From NCBI GenBank assembly GCA_038496445.1, contig JALMLS010000385.1, positions 124,001-188,000 on the forward strand: 64,000 nt of DNA, in the 5' to 3' direction. Under the pieces are notes generated by a model. The model did not search any database, had not been told where the DNA came from, and saw only the letters and a list, made by a program, of their open reading frames with translations. Each line of letters begins with the position of its first letter. The first letter of the stretch is position 1. Both the position numbers and the translations under genes were made by a program. Source of the stretch: Trichosphaerium sp. ATCC 40318 (taxonomy: Eukaryota > Discosea > Flabellinia > Trichosidae). Positions 55,822 to 64,000 of the stretch are shown here, one piece after another.

Positions 55822-57083
55822 TCAAATCTCTAATTTCTCTATTTTTTCTGCTATTTTATCTGGGTTTTCGATAATGTTACCCATACTATCTAGTACTACT
55901 TCTTCCTCAGATTCAAACTCATCACTGAGGTCATCGAGGCTATATTGTAGAAGATATTTAGTAACTCGCTTTATATTTTTGAACCTTTAAAAGGATGCGT
56001 ACCTGTCATAGTTGGGATTTCCATTGGTTTCCCACATATTTTCGTCATTCATTGCTTCTCGTTCTTCATCTTCTTTTCTTAATTGCTCTAGCCAGTCTGT
56101 TTGTACTTTTATAACTCCCGCACTATCTTCACAATCTGCATAGGCGTCAAGTAAGGCTCTAGAGTTTAAGTAAGTAAGCAGAGCCATTTGTTAAAATTAT
56201 GAAAAAACATTCAAAAATAATGTAATAAAGAAGCTCCAAAATACATGCTTGACGGTCAGTAATGTTTATATTAACGTATAAAACAATGTAATGGCATTAA
56301 GGGTTTAATCAAAAGAAAAACCAGACATAGTAGTGAACTACAATCGCAGTAATGCTAAAATGTCACGTACCCATTAAGTGTGTAAAATGCATGTCCCCAT
56401 TTGAATGTATCTAATAGTTGTATTGCCTCTTCTTTAAGACCAACAATCCATAGAGTAGCAGCAAAAGCTTCAACACATGATAGTTTCATTGGTTTTCCAT
56501 AATTAACTGTATTGGCAGCGATGAGAAACGGCACTACAAGGAAGTGCTGTAAGCGCATTTATGTCGTTGGTTTTTTTTTTTTTGAATTTGTGACACGTAC
56601 GCAATCTCTCGTCGCCTCTGCACTTCTTCAAGCTAGTATCTGTGACTAGGTTCCAAGAGCAGTCTATAACCGCAATTCCTCGCTCCTGAACGAGTTCTAA
56701 ATCTTGTGGCGAAACTGTTTTTTTACCCTTTGGGCTGTAGTTTCTCGTTAGTGTCGAGGCGTAGTAGACCATTTTTACCTAAGAATAAGACCAGGAAACG
56801 TAGTATTTAGCGAAATTGATTTACAATAGCCTCCACGACAGAGTTTACGCCCAGTACATCGTTTAATGTCGCATTGTTTAAAATCCTGTGTACAATTAAA
56901 AAAAAGGCGAGAAATGTAACAATTACATACCCACATCGCAAGCCGTATTGGAAATTTAGCCTTTTCGTGCGCGTCGCGATCTCTAAAAGACATTTTAGAA
57001 ATGAGGCGTCAATTGACATTGTACTTGTTCCTACGACCACGGCCTTTAGGTTGCCTTCCCATTCGTGTATTTTTATACGCCAT
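55822..57083 (-). CDS. TSR3: Tsr3, 18S rRNA aminocarboxypropyltransferase
   Basis: Tsr3 adds the acp group from S-adenosylmethionine to a hypermodified pseudouridine in 18S rRNA during 40S maturation. Exon 1 (57025-57083) encodes [20 protein letters not shown] and joins through a 42-nt intron to [17 protein letters not shown] (56931-56982), then [46 protein letters not shown] and [57 protein letters not shown] and an acidic tail, TGA 55822, complete it. All family motifs are present in order. The RLLPF join uses acceptor CTTGTAG at about 56533. The intron from about 56385 to 56160 is long (over 200 nt). Confidence 0.95.
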
Positions 57084-57403
57084 CGTGCCAGTATCAGAAG
57101 TGTAATTACAGAACCTACCTTAAGAAAATACTAGACTGCCTTTTAACTACTGTGTACTCATTTCCGTCACGTAGCAGCCTTGTGACACAGGTATAGGCTA
57201 TGGTAAGCTACTTCTTACAAGGCTGTATCCCTCGTGCGTGATTACTAAACACGTGAATAGAGAGTGCGTTAAAGACGCCAACACGTGCCATGTGAGCAAA
57301 TACGCCTAGTGCCGTATTTGGCTGCAAAAATTGTTTGGCTTGGAATTAGCGCTGAGAAAAACTAACCTATTTATTGTGACAAACATGTAACGTTTAAGCA
57401 GCA
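57084..57403. other. Intergenic with two CACGTG sites
   Basis: Spacer between Tsr3 and the MORN-ART gene; CACGTG near 57252 and 57283. No exon is recognised. Confidence 0.5.
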
Positions 57404-60400
57404 CTACTTTGAGAGAACCAACACATATTTTGGTAAAGCTTGTGTTTCTTGAAAGATGACAAGCTCATCATATACTTCTCCATCATATCCCGAGCGTATA
57501 GGCATACCAAAGTCAGAACGAGATCCTTTCACTTAAACAAGGGATTATGATTGGTTAAAAAAACAAGAGCATTACCCAAGGTGTAATGACTCTGATAACC
57601 GGGTTGACAAGGCTTCCCCAGTAGTGATCCATTCTTTGTAGGGTTTTCTACCACAGGGTACACGTTTCCAGGTATCACAAAGCTTTAAACAGTTGTTAGA
57701 AACTGATGGAGTACTATGTTACATACCTGAGAATGAGATAAATGTTGCCATTCGAGTTCGGTTTGCAGTAGCTCTTTACATACTAACAATCAACAGTTAC
57801 AGCGAAAAACCATTATTATATTTTGTACCTTTACTGAGGATGAAAAGTACATACCCATCCCTTCATGAGTGTTAGTGTTAAAAAAATACATGTGGGGAAA
57901 AAAGAAGATAACACTTTTTACCATAGTATCCTTTATCACGTTTGGCAACTGTTGAGAATCCTAGGTAATGTTGTTAACTATAACTTCTTAATCCATAGCT
58001 GATATGATGTCACCTGTTTGTACAATCTTCCATACATCAGATGAGTTTGTTCCATGAACAAGCGGGACAGTGGGTACCTGTAAAAAAACTTGATTAGACA
58101 CTAGATCAAGAAAAAAAAACTCATACAATAGAAGTATCATTAAACAGAAAAGTCTTGACATAGGCATTGAATCTATACATTGTATCTGCACGTTCTCGTT
58201 GAAATATTGGTTTATCTTTCCAATCAGCAACATTAAACGTGGATGGATTGGATCTCCATTGTTCAAACAGTTTATCTAAATATGAACACATTACTTCATT
58301 ATTGCCTTTTTGCTCAGCCTACCTCTGTAGAACTGAAAAGAATTTTGATGAGGTGTTTTGAATGCCGTAGATCTTGACAATATCTGAAACTGAACCACCA
58401 AGCTTTGAGAAGAGCTGCTCTGCCTTTTTGTATTCCGCTAAAAAAAAAGTTACTGCTTATGCTCTTGACACTTGCTGTACACATTGTTGGAACAAGTGAT
58501 ATTGAAGAGTATGGTGCAACTGCAGTTCCTTGAAGTTTCCACAACGGATCAGAAATGAACGATGAAGGAAAAGCCCATGGCTTGATGTGAGTGAAGGTAT
58601 CTTGAGGTGATTGAATATCTGAAAGTACAACTTTAAACTTTGGTTTAGGGGGTAAACTAAACTAATTAGAATCAACAGAAAACGTGATCTAAAGAGCATA
58701 CGTGTTGATAGAAGAAAACGCAATGTACTCTGAAAATTCATAGTCCCATGATGTAACACTCAAAGCACACTGCAGTTGAAGCCTCTTTTGAAGTGCCAAA
58801 ATGAGATCATCTTTTGTTGTCACAAAAGCATCCATCTTTTCTTTTTTGCCATTGAAGTCATAAACAAATGTTAAATCAATTGGGTCTCTTTTGGGGATGT
58901 GAAGCGTTGCCTTCCATGTCACAATATCTATTTTAAAACATTCTCCGTCATGAGTCTTGAAAACAAGACCATTGTTTGTCCAATTAGGAACGGTGGCAAA
59001 GTCATGCCAGTACCCTTTCTTTTTGATTGATCCATTGGTTATTACAGCACTACTGTATTTACCTTTGTATCCATTACCATTAGATAGAAGAACTTCACAC
59101 TCGGCAGTTGTTATTCTTGATAGGAAGCTCAAACTGAGGCTTTCCAAATTCATGCGAACAGTTTCCTGTTTGATGAGTTACTAACACCCAAAGTTAATAC
59201 ATGCTTACCTATAAATTTGTCCCCATTAGCACGTGTAAGCTCTTTGAATTCTTTTCCATGTTGCGAGGTGACTAAAGTACAATTAGGCCATTGCAAGAAA
59301 TAACTGAAACAACCTTTCAGCACATCTCCGTTGTTATATGAAAAAACATATAAGCTATTAAATAGCGTGTCATCTACCCATTCTCCTTCAGTCTTTCCTC
59401 CATTCTTATGATCTATAGTTCCTTTCCCGTGTTTGCAAGATCCTTTCATCGTACCTGTATATACTAAACTTAAGGTATGTTAACATCGATGTAAAGAGCA
59501 TACCCTTGTACACATCACCATTGCCATACGATACACAACCAGTGCCTTCAGTAAATACATCATCGTGCCATATTCCATCAATTCTATTGCCGGTTGAAGA
59601 CACAAGGACACCTTTGCCGCATCTGAACTGTCCATGTATCTCACCTTTTTAATGTTAACAGCCATACAAAGCAATCAGTTACCTGTGTACACAGCAGTAC
59701 CACCTGTGTAAATGAACAAACTACCATCCGTTTGAGACTTATCACCATAGTATGATATTCTGCCAGTGCCAGAAACAAACTTCCCTTTTTCCCACTGACC
59801 TTCTTGTCTGTCTCCATTTTTGAAGATAAGCACACCTTTCCCATGCTCCTTGTAATTTGCGATTTCTCCTTAATGAGTACTAAGCATTCATAAAGTAATA
59901 AGACTTTTTTCTTTTCCAAAAAAATATTTGATTATCAGTGTAGACAGCATGAGAATAAGGGATTACACCTTTGCCCGATATGAACTTATCATATTCCCAT
60001 GAACCGTCTAATATTTTACCGTCTTCTCCTTTAAATACGCCATACCCATGCCTACTGTCACTGAGTAGGTCTCCTTTCAAAAAGTGAATGCGACATTCTA
60101 CAAGTCTAAATACAAACATACCATTGTATTCTCCAAAAGCTGTTTTTCTGTATCTTTTCTCAAATGCATGGCGTTTACCAGAATGAAAGCGTATGAGCCC
60201 TCTTTCAGGCTCTCCATTATGATGATCAGAACGAAAATAGTGACATTCCCCATCTTTGACAGTAACTTAAACAAATACATTAGCTCCTCACAAACAATCT
60301 ATAATCTTACAAGAACTTCCAAAGATATCAAATTTAACAGTGCCATCACAATTGTAAAGAATATCGTTTCTCCATTCTCCTTGTATTTCAACACGTGGTT

Positions 60401-61491
60401 TGTATACAGTAAATTTCCCAAATCCATGCTTTGAGAAGAGAGAGTTGTATTCTCTAAATTCTCCTACGGAAAAGAATAAGATAGATTTTAACTTTTTAAT
60501 TGTGTCGTGAGTACCTTCATATCTCCCATATTCTCCTTCTCTTACGCCTTTGTAAACTATGTCTTTACCCTCATATCTATCAAATACGATTGTATTTTCT
60601 CTATCGGTGAAAAATTCTCCTTGCTGGATATCAGGCATTCCATCTTTATAAACTCCTATTTCAAATATTTAAAAAACATAATTCAAGTTGCCGACAGTAC
60701 ACACCACAAAAAGTAGTTCCATAAATTTCAAACAACCCTTTTCCTTCCCATAAGTTACCTTCCCTCCATACACCGACACATTGCCTTCCATCTTTAAGTA
60801 GAAGAGTTCCTTTGCCATGAAACTTCCCATCCTTAAATTCTCCTTTACAAAAAAGTTAGTCACAAATATTTGTCACGGACTATATGCATACCTGTATAAC
60901 TTACTCGATCAATATTTTGGCATTCATTGCATCCTTTCTTATTACATCTTGTCCATTTTCCTGCTCTGAAGGTCTTGCTATCACCAAATACATTATGTTG
61001 ATAAACTAGTATGCTGTTTCCATTGAAATCTAGACCTGAGAGTTCACCAGTGTACACTGAGTTTGCATCAAGTACAGTTGCTTCCTTGCAATGACCCTCA
61101 ATCCATTCACCTTCATAAGATGTTGGGTATTTATCCGAATCATTTCTAAATAGTACCAGGTAACCCTTTCCACGTTGAAGGGCAACGGTCGTTACCGTTA
61201 GAAAACTCGCCTTTGAACGAGGTTTGAGAGTTGATAGAAAGTTCCCCGTGACCGTGCAGTTTTCCATGATCAAAAGAACCCTTGTACCGTATGCGTACAC
61301 GCTTAAAGCAGCTGTATTTATACATACCCAGCCCATGAGCGTATTTCTGTATGATGGTTGAATCACGTTTTTTTTCTTCGTAAACGGGACCAAAATACGA
61401 TCCACCGTACAAATCACTCACCACAGACCTAAGTGGCTGTTATCGCAAAAATTTAATGCTAAAACATGCCGATTTACCCCTTGTTTCCCAT
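57404..61491 (-). CDS. MORN-repeat protein fused to a PARP-like ADP-ribosyltransferase domain
   Basis: The start at 61491 (MGNK, intron of about 50 nt, then GSVVSDLYGGSYFGP) gives MGNKGSVVS, a good N-myristoylation site. Many exons from 61430 to about 59150 encode some 15-20 MORN repeats (FDHGKLHGHGELSIN, GNGDVYKG, GDKFIGKH). A linker with MDAFVTTKDDLILALQKRLQ follows. The ART domain comes last: DIVKIYGIQNTSSKFFSVL, KLFEQWRSNPSTF, VPLVHGTNSSDVW (His), GYYGMGMYFSSS (Tyr), VIPGNVYPVVENP, SLLGKPCQPGYQSHY and YDELVIFQETQALPKYVLV (Glu), TAG 57404. The complete H-Y-E triad suggests real ADP-ribosyl transfer. MORN repeats and the acyl site suggest membrane placement. The junction at about 58320/58275 could not be joined in frame. 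Around 20 introns. Confidence 0.8.
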
Positions 61492-62062
61492 AGTAGCTTG
61501 GTTGATCCTCCTTCCAGTGATGTTATTAAATAATTAATTTACACTATACTTTGGCTTCTCAAGCAGTGTACTTGACTTCTCAACAAATACTCACTAACTC
61601 TAAAGTGAGCATTACTTAACGGTAACTGAGTTCCTGCAGTTAAGGCGGATTTCAATTTAGCCAGAATCTATGAGTACACTTTTAGTCTCAGCGTATTTTG
61701 TGCCGCTTACGACAACGCAAAAATTAGTACTTGATTTCTCCTTTTGGCAATGGCTAACGAAAAGGACAAGGATAAGGCCACGCAGTAATTATCGAGCACC
61801 AGTGTAAAAATGTATGTTGTAACTGCCTCTACTACGGCACAAGAAAGAACATAGAGCTTCAATGTCCTTTATTTTAATAACTCATTCCATAGTCGCTAGG
61901 AACGAGCTTTTAACTCATACCAAATATTTAGCATGATAAAAACAGGATTAATATTTTCAAAGTTTATTCGTTTTTTGTGTACAAACAAAACACGTGAGCA
62001 TCACGTGTGGTAAGTAATAATTCAATATGATATTTAAAAGTAGGAGCGTTATCCATGATAGT
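61492..62062. other. Intergenic, no gene seen
   Basis: Contains two close CACGTG sites (61991 and 62002) just past the 3' end of the next minus-strand gene. No exon is recognised. Confidence 0.5.
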
Positions 62063-63154
62063 CTAAAACATAGGCTTTCCCTTCCAAGCGCGGAAAACAG
62101 CAACAACGTGGATTTTTTTAATCTTCCAAAAGTAAGTCTCATCAGCCAACCAGTTTATATACTTGAACCTCGTAGCAGCTTTTAAATCAGGTTTAGGTAC
62201 TGGTTTTAATAAACCAAATAGCCTTATTGATTTTCTGCCTATAGAAGTCTTTGCAGCTAATTCTGCAGCTCTCTGTGCAACTCCGCCAAAAACTCTTTGT
62301 GCAGCGTTTCCCGCTGCTTGTCCTCTTGATGCAGCGTTGCCTATGGCTGTTACAGCCTTGCTTGGCATGGCTGCTTTGATCATAGCGAATCTAGTCCCTG
62401 GTGGGACACGTATCATCTGAATCATTATATCCTTCATCCTGATAGCTCCCCCAAACAACGCTCGCGCTTGTGTGAGCACTATTTGAGCATTTTTTGGCAA
62501 CTTGGAGAAAAAGTATACACCGGCTTTTCCAAGTCCTGTTACAGCGATACGAAAGAATACTCTCGATACTGCTGCAATTACAGTACCCATAATTTTGATC
62601 GGAACTTTGAGCAATTGACCCAAAAAGCCGAGAATAGGCTTCGCAATAGGAGCAGCGATTGCTTTAATACCTGCTGTAAGACCAATTCTAGCAGCAACGC
62701 GGAGAACAGGCAGCACACCCATTGTCATAGCCGTTTCCGCTATAAGCTCTGATACATGATCTCTAGGCGCCTCTCCAGTCCATTTGCATGTGCATTGGCT
62801 GTTCGTGCACAATAGAATTTGATACTTCGCGCAACGCGGTTTGCACAAGTTCTTACCGCATTGAACTGCTTTGTTGTTGTTTTTACCAGCAGCAGTTATA
62901 CAGCTTGTTAATTTAGGTCTAGAGCATACAGAGGAGTACCCTGTTACTAGGTAACGCTTACAGTACACTTGAATACAAGAAGCCTGGTTGTTGCGTCCCT
63001 GAAACTTCATTTTCTTCAAGCAATACATAAAGTCTTGCGGTTCGCATGTAATGTAGTCTTCGTGGTATCTAAACGCTTGGACTTCTTCTCCTGCTTCTGC
63101 TACTGTAATGTATAGTAACGCAATGCATGCTACGAGTAGCAACAAATGTTGCAT
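62063..63154 (-). CDS. Secreted Cys-rich protein with long Ala/Gly-rich hydrophobic helices
   Basis: Intronless, 363 residues. Signal peptide MQHLLLLVACIALLYITVAE. Residues 30-130 hold about 14 cysteines in pairs (TCEPQDFMYCLKKM, QVYCKRYLVTGYSSVC, QCGKNLCKPRCAKYQILLC, CTNSQCTC). Residues 140-300 are a different type: amphipathic and hydrophobic helices rich in Ala, Gly, Ile and Val with regularly placed Lys/Arg (VAARIGLTAGIKAIAAPIAK, LLKVPIKIMGTVIAAVSRVF, GNAASRGQAAGNAAQRVFGG). The C-terminus is aromatic and basic. The second half looks membrane-interacting. No family was recognised. Base composition is more balanced than in neighbours, and there is no intron. Confidence 0.75.
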   Translation of the reverse strand: MQHLLLLVACIALLYITVAEAGEEVQAFRYHEDYITCEPQDFMYCLKKMKFQGRNNQASCIQVYCKRYLVTGYSSVCSRPKLTSCITAAGKNNNKAVQCGKNLCKPRCAKYQILLCTNSQCTCKWTGEAPRDHVSELIAETAMTMGVLPVLRVAARIGLTAGIKAIAAPIAKPILGFLGQLLKVPIKIMGTVIAAVSRVFFRIAVTGLGKAGVYFFSKLPKNAQIVLTQARALFGGAIRMKDIMIQMIRVPPGTRFAMIKAAMPSKAVTAIGNAASRGQAAGNAAQRVFGGVAQRAAELAAKTSIGRKSIRLFGLLKPVPKPDLKAATRFKYINWLADETYFWKIKKIHVVAVFRAWKGKPMF

Positions 63155-63942
63155 GTAGACTGAGCTGGTTGTGGTTCAAATGCTGTTTAATACTTTATGA
63201 ACCTTTTTTGGAAGTTATCGACTATTTGGTAAAGAACAGTCAAACCAGCTAACAGCTGTAGTTCTGTTACCAGTGATAGAGAAACGTAGGTACAACACCT
63301 TGAGAAGTACACTATGAAAACGACACGTCAACAGCTTTCCGATGGAGAGAAACGCCTTTTCTCCTCTCCAACGAAAGCATCATATACGCGTAGTGTTCAT
63401 AAATGAAAAGAAAATCTACAGGACAACGTGGTACAGAAGTTTTGGACAGTGACCGTAAGAAAGATCAACAGTGTTAGTTAGTTGTTAACGACATCAATTA
63501 GAACAAGAACGAGTCATAAACAGGTTTGAACGGGGTAATAATACAGTTAATTTTTCTTTTGCCGTACGCTTCTTCCTACACATATCCCTACGCGTAAAAA
63601 CATATTCTAGGCCGTTTTTGCGCTTCTAGCTATTTTACTAGCAGCAGGAAAATTATACAGCATATATGACCTGGTAAAAACCTATACTATGCTTGAATAA
63701 AGCGTTTACAAATTATTCTAGGTGACAGGTAAGTTTGACAACACGTACACCCTTTACCTAACAAACGCTATGTCAACGAACGTACGTGTACGCCTCGGCA
63801 TTCAAAAAAATAACAGGCCGCTTGTAAGTTATTTTATGCGTGCTTATTGTTTGTAGCTGGTTGTACTTTCTGAAAGCTTGTCAAGCGCTTCTTTTATACT
63901 TGCAGCTATTTATACAATGCAAGTGAGCATTTCAGGATGTAA
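63155..63942. other. Intergenic, no gene seen
   Basis: Divergent promoter region between the secreted gene (-) and a gene starting at the right edge (+). No exon or RNA gene is recognised. Confidence 0.45.
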
Positions 63943-63979
63943 ATGGGCAACAAACAGGATGATGCAAGCTCTTATTCTG
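63943..63979 (+). CDS. Probable first exon of a gene running off the window
   Basis: ATG 63943 begins MGNKQDDASSYS and the exon ends at a good donor, G|GTAAATG. The same MGN plus polar residues layout starts the two MORN genes (38708 and 61491), so this may be a third gene with an acylated N-terminus. Only 12 codons are visible, and the function cannot be told. Confidence 0.35.
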
Positions 63980-64000
63980 GTAAATGTTATTCCTATTATT

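Noticed and set aside
62163-62752. Plus-strand frames opposite the secreted Cys-rich gene
   Set aside because: Antisense shadows. The minus frame has a signal peptide and paired cysteines over 363 codons.

Overview
The window is nuclear DNA of a unicellular eukaryote (protist). It is AT-rich, with protein genes on both strands and short intergenic spaces. Most genes carry spliceosomal introns of about 40-65 nt (donor GTAYG or GTAAG, branch site like CTAAC, acceptor YAG), with a few introns of 160-490 nt. TAA, TAG and TGA all end intact genes, so the code is standard. The lineage cannot be fixed from sequence alone. Gene content (gamma-tubulin, GCN5, nicalin, Tsr3, annexin, C-type lectin, DBH-like monooxygenase, F-box and MORN repeat families) fits a free-living amoeboid or flagellate protist. 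No organelle DNA, transposon or virus was recognised.

Layout. 0-3.5 kb: the end of an unknown gene, then a proline-rich annexin (+). 3.7-4.3 kb: unresolved exon fragments. 4.7-6.5 kb: an F-box/LRR gene (-) built from a near-perfect 63-bp array. 6.9-7.8 kb: a Cys-rich membrane protein (-). 7.9-10.7 kb: GCN5 acetyltransferase with bromodomain (-), solved as 12 exons. 11-14.1 kb: nicalin (+). 14.2 kb: a relic of a lectin gene. 14.6-15.4 kb: an F-box/YwqK-repeat gene (+). 16.2-19.8 kb: two more F-box/LRR genes around a small basic protein. 20.3-22.1 kb: a C-type lectin membrane receptor (-). 23.2-24.2 kb: a GPI-type surface protein (+). 24.6-26.7 kb: an ADP-ribosyltransferase (ART/PARP) gene with a premature stop (-). 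26.9-29.3 kb: gamma-tubulin (+), 13 exons. 29.5-30.7 kb: F-box/YwqK (-). 31.9-32.9 kb: an RBR-type E3 ligase (+). 33-35 kb and 36.6-37.8 kb: secreted proteins (-). 38.7-40.3 kb: a MORN-SAM protein (+). 40.5-42 kb: repeats and gene relics. 42.2-43.2 kb: F-box/LRR (-). 43.6-45 kb: small membrane proteins and tRNA-Cys. 45.1-46.9 kb: aspartic protease (+). 47.2 kb: a second tRNA-Cys. 47.4-50.2 kb: copper monooxygenase (+). 50.7-51.5 kb: F-box/LRR (+). 51.6-52.6 kb: glutathione S-transferase (+). 52.8-53.6 kb: secreted protein (-). 54.2-54.9 kb: F-box/YwqK (-). 55.5 kb: tRNA-Ser. 55.8-57.1 kb: Tsr3 (-). 57.4-61.5 kb: a MORN-ART fusion (-). 62-63.2 kb: an intronless secreted Cys-rich protein (-). 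63.9 kb: start of another gene (+).

Themes. Eight genes plus one relic pair an F-box-like N-terminus with tandem repeats (five LRR, three YwqK/MORN-variant). With the RBR ligase they suggest an expanded, fast-evolving set of ubiquitin substrate receptors. A second theme is MORN repeats joined to SAM or ART domains behind MGN (possible myristoylation) starts. A third is a strong excess of the palindrome CACGTG, often inside introns, which no annotated feature explains.
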